From: Amarolinea aalborgensis
Lineage (GTDB): Bacteria > Chloroflexota > Anaerolineae > SSC4 > Amarolineaceae
DNA length: 27,620 nucleotides
Direction of reading: 5' to 3'
Assembly: GCF_900491745.1 (NCBI RefSeq)
Contig: NZ_UETR01000040.1
Coordinates: 1-27,620, forward strand
In this document: piece after piece, positions 14,393 to 20,962 of the stretch
Position numbering within the stretch: position 1 is the first letter of the stretch
Layout of the letters: every line of letters begins with the position of its first letter
Notes under the pieces: model-generated
The model's database searches: none
Seen by the model: only the letters and a program-made list of their open reading frames with translations
Told to the model about the DNA's origin: nothing
Program-made: the position numbers and the translations under genes

Positions 14393-14503
14393 CCAACAAC
14401 GTCGCCCGACCGTGAACGGATCGGGCTACCTTCGATGCGGGTCGTGGATTGATGCGCCCTTCCGGGCCAACAACGCCGCCCGACCGTGAACGGATCGGGC
14501 TAC
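14393..14503. repeat. Two 37-bp direct repeats separated by exactly 37 bp
   Basis: Copies at 14393-14429 and 14467-14503 differ at one base. Each contains an imperfect hairpin, GCCCGA and CCG pairing with CGG and TCGGGC around a TGAA loop. The spacer 14430-14466 is also 37 bp. It lies inside the MITE-like element. Two copies are too few for a CRISPR array. Confidence 0.75.
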
Positions 14504-14616
14504 GAGGTGGAAGGCCCTAGCGGGCCTGACAGCTCGAGAGGGGCTTACATCTTGTAACGGGCGTGTTTCAGCCGCGTAAGCCATGCGGGTTGGGCTTGGC
14601 CGTGGTGGCAGCGGCC

Positions 14617-14654
14617 TTCGACAAGCTCAGGCCCCGTGCGGTGAGCCTGTCGAA
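14617..14654. repeat. TTCGACAAGCTCA / TGAGCCTGTCGAA hairpin repeat
   Basis: Arms at 14617-14629 and 14642-14654 pair over 12 of 13 positions around a 12-base loop. The right arm is the unit also found twice at 1-42. The TTCGACAAGCTCAGG motif is, from memory, a widely dispersed intergenic palindrome in several phyla. Confidence 0.7.
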
Positions 14655-14744
14655 CCGTGCGGTCGAGCCGCTCACGACGAAGCCTCAATCGCTCGACGCC
14701 GGACCTGCCCCCATTTTGAAATGCACCCGCGGCCACGCCGTAGT

Positions 14745-14773
14745 TTGACGGTTTGCCCGGTTTCGGGTATACT
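14745..14773 (+). promoter_or_regulatory. Sigma70-type promoter for the DEAD-box helicase
   Basis: TTGACG at 14745-14750 and TATACT at 14768-14773 are separated by exactly 17 bp. Transcription would start near 14780, giving a leader of about 140 nt before the ATG at 14921, with a full intrinsic terminator in between. The -35 element begins 17 bp beyond the end of the MITE-like element. Confidence 0.75.
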
Positions 14774-14806
14774 CCGTTTTGTTCTAGAAAGTAGACCCGG
14801 TTTGTT

Positions 14807-14844
14807 AACGCTGTCCGGACTCGTGTTCCGAACAGCGTTTTTTT
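14807..14844 (+). terminator. Intrinsic terminator inside the helicase leader
   Basis: AACGCTGT (14807-14814) pairs with ACAGCGTT (14832-14839), and inside it CGGA (14816-14819) pairs with TCCG (14827-14830) across one mismatch. Seven T residues follow at 14838-14844. It lies about 30 nt after the predicted transcription start and 76 nt before the helicase ATG, so RNA polymerase must read through it to express the helicase. A terminated product would be a roughly 65-nt RNA. Confidence 0.75.
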
Positions 14845-14920
14845 GTTGGGCTACGCTGACCCGACGTGTCCCTGCGGTCGCTCACATCGGTACGATATTG
14901 ACCGCTACTTTAGGAGTATC

Positions 14921-16138
14921 ATGAGTTTTTCACAATTTGGACTCGACCCACGTCTGCTACAAGGCGTGGCTTTGTTGGAGTTCCAACACCCCACCCCAAT
15001 TCAGACCGCCACGATTCCCGTGGCTTTGACCGGACAAGATATTTTAGGCTCGGCCGAAACCGGCACCGGCAAGACGGCCGCCTATTTACTGCCGCTGCTG
15101 CAGAAAATGCTGACAACGGCTGCGCACAGCCGCCACCCGCGCGGCTTGATCCTGGCGCCAACGCGCGAGCTGGCCTTGCAGGTTGCGGAGCAGGCCGTGC
15201 AGTTGGGCATCCGGACCAACACGCGCGTAGTTACCATTTATGGCGGCGTCCCATTGGCCAGCCAGGAGAAGGCCCTGGCGCGCGGCGCCGACGTGGTTAT
15301 CGCCACACCGGGTCGCTTGCTCGATCACGTGGCGCGACGCAACATCGCCTTTAGCGCGCTGGAAGTGCTCGTTTTGGACGAAGCCGACCGCATGTTGGAC
15401 GTAGGATTCCTGCCCGATTTGCGGCGCATTATGCGCCTGCTGCCGCACACGCGGCAGACCATGCTGTTTTCGGCCACGTTACAGCCGATATTGCGGCTTG
15501 CCGCGGAAATGACCTATCAGCCCGCCCGCATCGAAGTGGAAAAAGTGGTCACGCCCGCCGCGATCCAGCAGACGCTGCTGCCAATGCCTGAGCACCTCAA
15601 GTCGCGGGCGGTGCAGCAGCTGCTGCGCCAGGACGACATGCAAAGTGTGCTGATTTTTGCGCGCACCAAACACCGGGCCGATCGGTTGGTGGGCGACCTG
15701 GGACGCGCCGGCATCTCAGCGGCTGTCATCCACAGCAACCGCTCGCAAAGCCAGCGTATTGCCGCCCTGGAAGCCTTCCGCGAACAGCGGACGCGCGTAT
15801 TGGTAGCCACCGACATCGCCGCACGCGGCATTGACGTCGAGGGCATTTCGCATGTGGTGAACTATGATATGCCCATGCAGGCCGGAGATTACGTACACCG
15901 CATTGGCCGGACAGGCCGCGCCCACGCCAGTGGAACAGCTTTCACGTTCGTGACAGCCGCGGACGAAGGCATGGTGCGCAGGATCGAGGCCGTGCTGAAG
16001 CAGAAGATTCAGCGCCGCCAGCTGGAAGGCATTGACTACACCACGCCCGCCCTGGTGATGCCTGATGCCGAAGCGATTCGTCGCTACGTCGAAGCGAATC
16101 GCCGCGACGGGACGGGCCGTAACGCCGCGGCTCATTGA
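14921..16138 (+). CDS. rhlE: DEAD-box ATP-dependent RNA helicase, RhlE-like (405 aa)
   Basis: The ATG at 14921 follows TAGGAG; the open frame upstream lacks a site and runs through the leader. All core motifs are visible: Q motif (FSQFGLDPRLLQ to PTPIQ, 3-28), AETGTGKT (45-52), PTRELA (80-85), TPGR (129-132), DEAD (153-156), SAT (184-186), IFARTKHRADRL, ATDIAARGIDV and HRIGRTGRA. The TKHxADRL segment and a short C-terminal tail fit RhlE-type helicases, which unwind structured RNA in ribosome assembly, RNA decay and cold adaptation. The length is near minimal for the family, with no long basic tail. It stands alone, convergent with the next gene at a 32-bp gap. Leader attenuation is suggested by the terminator at 14807-14844. 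Confidence 0.93.
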   Translation: MSFSQFGLDPRLLQGVALLEFQHPTPIQTATIPVALTGQDILGSAETGTGKTAAYLLPLLQKMLTTAAHSRHPRGLILAPTRELALQVAEQAVQLGIRTNTRVVTIYGGVPLASQEKALARGADVVIATPGRLLDHVARRNIAFSALEVLVLDEADRMLDVGFLPDLRRIMRLLPHTRQTMLFSATLQPILRLAAEMTYQPARIEVEKVVTPAAIQQTLLPMPEHLKSRAVQQLLRQDDMQSVLIFARTKHRADRLVGDLGRAGISAAVIHSNRSQSQRIAALEAFREQRTRVLVATDIAARGIDVEGISHVVNYDMPMQAGDYVHRIGRTGRAHASGTAFTFVTAADEGMVRRIEAVLKQKIQRRQLEGIDYTTPALVMPDAEAIRRYVEANRRDGTGRNAAAH

Positions 16139-16170
16139 GCCAACGACTTCTCCCTCAGCGCCAGCCAGGG

Positions 16171-18318
16171 CTATTTGAGGATTTGCAGCAGGTTGCTAAA
16201 GTCGTCTGTCCACAGCGCCAGGTTGGCGGGCATCACGGGGCGCGGTGAGCGGCGGGCGACGATAGCGGGCAAGTCCAGCGTCTCAGCTTTGCGCGCCAGC
16301 AGCATCCAGATCGAGTCGTAACTCTGGATGACATCCCCCGTATCCTCGATCAAGGCAGCTTCCAGGCCCAGCGCATCGGCCTGCTTGAAAACCTCCTGAT
16401 CCAAGTTGAAGTAGCGGTTGGACACATTGATCGCGATGACGCCGTCCGGTTTCAGATGGCGCAGGTAGACCGCGAAGGCTTCCTGCGTGAGCAGGTGAAG
16501 CGGCATGGCATCGCCGCTGAACGCATCCAACACCAGGATGTCGAAGTTCTGCGGGCCGCCGCTTGCCAGCTCGCGCTCGAGCGACACGCGCGCGTCGCCA
16601 GGTATGACCTGCACATCGGCGGCGGAATCGCTGAGAAATGAAAAATAGCCGCCCTCGCCTTGCGCAATGCGAATGACATCGGGATTGATTTCGTAGAAGC
16701 GGAAACTGTCCCCGGCCTCCCCATAGCTGGCAATCGTCCCGATCCCCAACCCTAGGACGCCGACACGCAAATTCCCCGGACGCGTTGGATGGTTCTTGAA
16801 CAGCAGCCCCACGCCGCTGGTTTCAGCATAAAACGTAGTCGGCACCTTGCGTATTTGAGCAGCCTCGAACTGCGAGCCGTGCACGGTCTTTCCATGAGTT
16901 AGTTGATAGGCAAGCAGCGCAGGCTGCGCCTCGTTGATCTCCCAGACGCGCAAGACGCCGTAGAAGTTGCGTGCGGCCAGGATCGAACCCGCAGAAATCG
17001 CCTGCATAACCAAGACCACAAAACCAGCCAGAATGAGGACGCCCACCGACGACGCGATGACCACCGGCTTCCAGCGCAAGGGTGGCTGCTCGCCTCGCGC
17101 ACGCGCGCGCTGCTGTCGTTTGCCAAACGCAGGCAGTCGCTCACGCTGCATGACGAGCGTAAACAGGACACCACAGGCGACCAAACCCCACTGTAGTTCC
17201 CAAAAACCGGTCGAGAAGACCAGCGGCGCCAGGAGCGTCACGAAAATGCCGCCGAGCGCGCCGCCGAGCGCCATCATCAGGTAAAACGCAGGCAGGAAGC
17301 GTGGGTGCGGCCGCAGCTTGTACAGCTCATTGTGACAGATCATGCAGGAGACGAACAGGAGCAGCAGGTAGGTCATGATCTGCGCCGTGATGCTGAACGG
17401 GGGCGACTTGACCAGCATCCACACGCTGACCAGGCTGAGGCCGAAGAACGCGATGAGATAAGGCTGGCGAGTGTATCCGCGGCTGCCAGCAAAGGTCAGA
17501 ATGAAAGTCAGCAGATAAATCGTAAGCGGAACCACCCACAGAAAAGGAATGACCGCCACTTCCTGCGTAATCTGGCTGGTGACGGCCAGCAGCAACATGG
17601 AAGCGCAGGCCGCCAGGCCAGCCCAAAGAAGGTGAAAGCCGGTGTTTGGGCCTCGATCCTCATCAGGTTGGTTTTTCGGCTGGCTCAATGGCAGGGCGTT
17701 GGCGGGCATGCGCTGCAAGGTTCTGAGCGCCAGGTAACCTGTGCTGATGGCAAACACCAGGTATCCTGCCGACCACAGATAGGCCTGCGTGCGCACGGTG
17801 AGGAGCGGCTCGAAAATCACGGGGTAGCTGACGAGGGCCACGAGCGAACCGACGTTGGACAGCGCGTACAAACGGTAGGGGGTGCGGCCTGGATGATCAT
17901 CGCTGAACCAGCCTTGCACCAGCGTGCTGTTGGAGGCAAGCAGCAGATAGGGTATGCCAACCGCAACAGCCAGGATTTTGAGAATGTCCCAGATGGGCAG
18001 ATCACTGCCTTGTGGTCGCCAACTTGCGTCAGGAGTCAGCGGCGAGGGCCAGGAAACCGCCGTCAGCACAAGCAAGCCAATGGAAACAGCCAGGACGATC
18101 AGATGCACCGTGCCCTGCCAACGACGTTGCCGACGGCCAAGCAGCCAATAGGCATAGGCGTAACCGCCGGTCAAGAGCGACTGAAAGAAAAGCAGCACGG
18201 TTGACCAGACGGCTGGCGCCCCGCCGAACCAAGGCAAGATGTACTTGCCAATCATGGGCTGGACTTGGAAGAGCAAAAACGCTGAGAGCAGGACGCTGAA
18301 CGCGTAGACATAGGGCAT
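16171..18318 (-). CDS. Membrane-fused spermidine-synthase-like protein (715 aa)
   Basis: Residues 1 to ~450 contain about ten or more hydrophobic helices with short loops (opening AFSVLLSAFLLFQVQPMIGKYILPWFGG), the membrane half of the 'fused MFS/spermidine synthase' family. The C-terminal third is a class I methyltransferase-like aminopropyltransferase fold: VGVLGLGIGTIASYG (~521-535) binds the nucleotide cofactor, YEINPDV is the acidic end of the next strand, and VLDAFSGDAMPLHLLT (~595-610) holds the Asp pair. Whether it makes spermidine is uncertain; many fused members have no proven activity and there is no S-adenosylmethionine decarboxylase nearby. It starts 24 bp after the lipoprotein gene and probably shares its transcript, so the two may act together at the membrane. 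Confidence 0.87.
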   Translation of the reverse strand: MPYVYAFSVLLSAFLLFQVQPMIGKYILPWFGGAPAVWSTVLLFFQSLLTGGYAYAYWLLGRRQRRWQGTVHLIVLAVSIGLLVLTAVSWPSPLTPDASWRPQGSDLPIWDILKILAVAVGIPYLLLASNSTLVQGWFSDDHPGRTPYRLYALSNVGSLVALVSYPVIFEPLLTVRTQAYLWSAGYLVFAISTGYLALRTLQRMPANALPLSQPKNQPDEDRGPNTGFHLLWAGLAACASMLLLAVTSQITQEVAVIPFLWVVPLTIYLLTFILTFAGSRGYTRQPYLIAFFGLSLVSVWMLVKSPPFSITAQIMTYLLLLFVSCMICHNELYKLRPHPRFLPAFYLMMALGGALGGIFVTLLAPLVFSTGFWELQWGLVACGVLFTLVMQRERLPAFGKRQQRARARGEQPPLRWKPVVIASSVGVLILAGFVVLVMQAISAGSILAARNFYGVLRVWEINEAQPALLAYQLTHGKTVHGSQFEAAQIRKVPTTFYAETSGVGLLFKNHPTRPGNLRVGVLGLGIGTIASYGEAGDSFRFYEINPDVIRIAQGEGGYFSFLSDSAADVQVIPGDARVSLERELASGGPQNFDILVLDAFSGDAMPLHLLTQEAFAVYLRHLKPDGVIAINVSNRYFNLDQEVFKQADALGLEAALIEDTGDVIQSYDSIWMLLARKAETLDLPAIVARRSPRPVMPANLALWTDDFSNLLQILK

Positions 18319-18342
18319 GGCGGATGACCTCTGGAATGATCG

Positions 18343-19536
18343 TCAGTACATTTGCAGCGGCAAGGCGCCGCCCGGCCCCGCGGCCAAGGCCCACGTTTCG
18401 CCCGCCGCAAGCGGAATGGCGTCTTTAATTGGCGTCTGCCCCTTCAAGGTCAATGTGAAATCATGCCTGCCCGGCGCAAGATCAACGAACGGCACCCCCG
18501 CCATGGATCGCTGGCTCGGATCTTGGACGCCCACCTTGATCTCCTTGCCGTCAATCTTAAAGATCACCTCTCCGTCGGTCACGTTGCCGAAGTAGATCCG
18601 TGCTCGACCGGTCGGCGGCAGGATGCCCGCCTTCTGGGCCGCCGCTTGATCGTGCACAACCAGGCTGATGTCAGTGCCATTGTCAGCGTTACGCGTGAGG
18701 CTCAAAGCGAGCTGTCCTTGCTCAAGGTGATCGAACAACAGGTCGGCCTTGCTATCCGTAGGCGCCAGGCTGGCGGGCAGTTCATGCCATCCGCGGGTCG
18801 TCAACTCAGTGCGATACAGCGCCAGCACCGCGCTCAGCGCGGACGGGGAAACGGCCGTGAGCGAACGGCGATAGGCGCCGGAGTCCCCCACATACTGGGT
18901 GTAGTCCTCTGGCACCGGTAGGCCATCCTTATCCTGCGCCTTAAGCGTCCCCGATGGCGTCGGGTTGGTCGCCTCTGGCGTCCCTCCCGCAGCTTGCTCA
19001 TTCCCCAGGCCAGACGTTGAGATAACGACGCTCGTGCCGCTGTCAGCTTTGACCATCATGATGTTCAGGGTCGCCTGCCCCTTGGCGAAGTTGATCGCGC
19101 CGACGTCGTCTGTGACCATGGCCACGGCGGCGTCCTCCTGCCAGCCAGCCGCAGGAAGTTCTGTGCGATAGAATTCAACTAGGGCGTTGATCGCAGAGGG
19201 GCTAGAATAACTGATTTCCTGCGTATCGGGATCGTACTTCAGTTCCGCGGCATCTGGCGGCGTCGGCAGCGTCGGCGGCATTGGCGTCTCTGTCGTGCTC
19301 TCCGCGGTGGGGCTTGGTTCGAGGGTTGGCGCAGCCAGCGTCGGTGTGGCTGGAGCCAATGTCGGCGTGGCTGGAGCGAGCGTCGGCGTGGCTGGAGCCT
19401 GCGTGGGCGCCACGGTCGAGGTCGTGGTGGCTGTGGGAGGCGTTGCCTGGCTTCCACAGCCGCTGAGCGCGGCGATCAAGGTCACTGCGAGAAAAAAACC
19501 ACCCAACCATTGAAGTTTAGCGAGTCGTTGCATCAT
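18343..19536 (-). CDS. Lipoprotein with two copies of an unnamed domain and a PEGA-like C-terminus
   Basis: The start is one of two adjacent ATGs (19536 or 19533) after AGGAG; I use 19536, giving 397 aa. A lipobox, LSGC, puts the lipidated Cys at 27. A Thr/Pro/Ala linker follows, made of APATPTL heptads. Two homologous ~85-aa domains are visible: one around ALVEFYRTELPAAGWQEDAA, the other around AVLALYRTELTTRGWHELPA, each followed by a GQ-x-x-L strand and a GTxISL- or GTSVVIS-like strand. The last ~95 residues (RARIYFGNVTDGEVIFKIDG, then LAPGRHDFTLTL) resemble a PEGA-type sandwich domain, often a carbohydrate or wall-binding module. It is likely anchored outside the cytoplasmic membrane. Its partner appears to be the spermidine-synthase-like protein just downstream. 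Confidence 0.85.
   Translation of the reverse strand: MMQRLAKLQWLGGFFLAVTLIAALSGCGSQATPPTATTTSTVAPTQAPATPTLAPATPTLAPATPTLAAPTLEPSPTAESTTETPMPPTLPTPPDAAELKYDPDTQEISYSSPSAINALVEFYRTELPAAGWQEDAAVAMVTDDVGAINFAKGQATLNIMMVKADSGTSVVISTSGLGNEQAAGGTPEATNPTPSGTLKAQDKDGLPVPEDYTQYVGDSGAYRRSLTAVSPSALSAVLALYRTELTTRGWHELPASLAPTDSKADLLFDHLEQGQLALSLTRNADNGTDISLVVHDQAAAQKAGILPPTGRARIYFGNVTDGEVIFKIDGKEIKVGVQDPSQRSMAGVPFVDLAPGRHDFTLTLKGQTPIKDAIPLAAGETWALAAGPGGALPLQMY
19349..19411. repeat. 21-bp tandem repeat (three units) in the lipoprotein linker
   Basis: Units at 19349-19369, 19370-19390 and 19391-19411 begin GCTGGAGC and encode the APATPTL heptads on the minus strand. A shorter degenerate unit precedes them. 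Copy number is likely to vary between strains. Confidence 0.8.
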
Positions 19537-19795
19537 GCACACTCCTGGCATAAGTTGTCATTCGGTCCGCAGAAAGTCGGTTTTTGGAGCAATCGGTTGC
19601 GACCGATCTGCGCCCCGTCTACGGCGTCTAGTCTAACAACCGCTGACCCCACATACCGTAACGCCGGTTCTATTGCGCCGCCGCGAGAGGTGGCCCCTGC
19701 GGCGGCGATACGTCTTGCCTCAACGACCCCCTGTGTACTGGCGACCCACGTGGCCGCGGCCCGTGTAACGTGCGCGTGCTCACAGCGACCAAAAG

Positions 19796-19829
19796 AGAAG
19801 CCCTGGAAGGCAAGTCTTCCAGGGCTTCT
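19796..19829 (-). terminator. Terminator of the nifJ/DHOD-like genes
   Basis: Perfect 14-bp arms AGAAGCCCTGGAAG (19796-19809) and CTTCCAGGGCTTCT (19816-19829) surround a 6-base loop. On the minus strand the stem is followed by CTTTTGG, a weak T tract, starting 19 bp after the stop codon at 19849. The rest of the gap 19537-19795 shows nothing I can support; no clear promoter for the lipoprotein gene was found in it. Confidence 0.8.
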
Positions 19830-19848
19830 GTTGGGCAACAAGCGCACC

Positions 19849-20841
19849 CTAGATGCGGTAGTTCGTCAGCGCCTTCATGTAGTTCGCGCGCTCGAACGCG
19901 CCCGGCTCCGGTACAGAACGCTGACTGAGGCTGCCCTTCATCTGTTCGATGGATTCGTAGTCGTGTTCTTCCATCCACCAGGTGATGCTCTTCACCAGCC
20001 AGTCAATCTTGGCGATGCTTGACTTCAGCAGCAGCGAACAGACATTGGTGATGTCCGCGCCGGCCATGATCGCTTGCAGCACATTTTCCGGCGTGTGGAT
20101 GCCGCTGGTGATCGCCATCGAAGCCTTGATGTGTCCGTAGAGGATGGCGGCCCAGCGAATCGGCACGCGCGATTCCTCGGGTGTGCTGAGGACGATGTGC
20201 GGCACCACCTCCAGCGCCTCGACGTCAAGCTCAGGCTGGTAGAAGCGGTTGAACATCACCAGCGCGTTCGCGCCAGCCTCGTCGAGGCGGTGAGCGAAAT
20301 TGGGGAAGGCGCTGAAGAAGGGGCTGAGCTTCATCGCCACCGGAATCCTGACCGTAGCCTTGACAGCCTTGAGGACATCGAGGTAATCCTGCTCCACGGC
20401 CTGCGCGGTCAGCTCAGGATTGGTTGCCAGGAAATAGAGGTTCAATTCCAGGCCATCCGCGCCCGCTTGTTCCATGAGGCGGGCGTAGTCAATCCAGCCG
20501 CCCAGGCTGACGCCGTTGAGGCTGGCAATGATCGGAATGTCCACCGCCTGCTTGGCCCGAAAGAGGTGCTCCAGGTATTCGTTGGGGCCGAGATTGAATT
20601 CGTGCGCAGTGGGAAAGTAGTTGAGCGCCTCGGCGTAGGAATTACTGCCATAGGAAATGAAATGATCGAGCGCCTTTGACTCGTGCACAATCTGCTCTTC
20701 GAACAGCGAATACATCACCACCGCGCCGGCGCCCATGTCCTCCATGTGGCGAATGTTGTCAATGCTCCTCGACAGGGGTGACGCCGAAGGCACGATGGGA
20801 TTGCGCAATTTCAGTCCCATGTAGGTGGTCGAGAGGTCCAT
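19849..20841 (-). CDS. Dihydroorotate-dehydrogenase-like FMN protein paired with nifJ (330 aa)
   Basis: The ATG at 20841 follows AAAGGAAG. The N-terminus (DLSTTYMGLKLRNPIVPSASPLS) is the classic DHOD class 1 opening of a TIM barrel with FMN, and SLNGVSLGGWIDYARLMEQAGADGLELN is the middle of the barrel. The segment after ELN reads LYFLATNPE where true DHODs have N-x-S-[CS]-P-N carrying the catalytic base, so this is probably not a pyrimidine enzyme. From memory, such proteins are often encoded beside pyruvate:ferredoxin oxidoreductase, as here, 121 bp downstream of nifJ. A flavin-linked role next to ferredoxin is plausible but unproven. Confidence 0.88.
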   Translation of the reverse strand: MDLSTTYMGLKLRNPIVPSASPLSRSIDNIRHMEDMGAGAVVMYSLFEEQIVHESKALDHFISYGSNSYAEALNYFPTAHEFNLGPNEYLEHLFRAKQAVDIPIIASLNGVSLGGWIDYARLMEQAGADGLELNLYFLATNPELTAQAVEQDYLDVLKAVKATVRIPVAMKLSPFFSAFPNFAHRLDEAGANALVMFNRFYQPELDVEALEVVPHIVLSTPEESRVPIRWAAILYGHIKASMAITSGIHTPENVLQAIMAGADITNVCSLLLKSSIAKIDWLVKSITWWMEEHDYESIEQMKGSLSQRSVPEPGAFERANYMKALTNYRI

Positions 20842-20900
20842 AGTGCTTCCTTTCTGTGGTCGTTTGTTGGGCTAGAGGCTACGTCTGCCAGCGGATGCGC

Positions 20901-20951
20901 CAGAAAACCGGGTTCCTTCAAGGTGTCTACCTGTCAGAAACCCGGTTTCTG
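20901..20951. repeat. Palindromic AGAAACC/GGTTTCT-type intergenic repeat between nifJ and the DHOD-like gene
   Basis: CAGAAAACCGGGTT (20901-20914) is complementary, with one bulge, to AACCCGGTTTCTG (20939-20951); the right copy (CAGAAACCCGGTTTCTG) is itself nearly palindromic. A long hairpin could form in the intercistronic RNA. There is no T tract, so processing or mRNA stability rather than termination is suggested. Confidence 0.65.
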
Positions 20952-20962
20952 CGCGCGCTGCG

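Larger units (their letters stand above)
14292..14728. mobile_element. MITE-like non-coding element, apparently complete copy 2 (437 bp)
   Basis: The termini are inverted repeats of 22 bp: GGGTGCATTTCA-N4-GGGGGC at 14292-14313 and its complement at 14707-14728, 19 of 22 positions matching. The left terminus matches the end of copy 1 (93-114) perfectly in inverse orientation. GCGGCCA occurs at 14283-14289 and 14729-14735, a possible target duplication, although two bases separate it from the left terminus. The interior contains two 37-bp repeats and a TTCGACA hairpin and has no plausible gene. No transposase is present, so movement would need one in trans. It fills most of the 712-bp gap between the divergent ferredoxin and helicase genes. 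Confidence 0.6.

Noticed and set aside
14393..14503. Possible CRISPR mini-array
   Set aside because: Only two repeats and one spacer, no cas genes, and it lies inside a transposon-like element.
14283..14735. GCGGCCA flanks as a firm target-site duplication
   Set aside because: Two bases separate the left copy from the terminus, and similarity between the flanks of the two element copies might extend past the end, so I list it only as possible.
14843..14920. Longer N-terminus for the helicase
   Set aside because: The first codons fall on the terminator T tract and no ribosome site precedes them; the family begins at FSQFGL.
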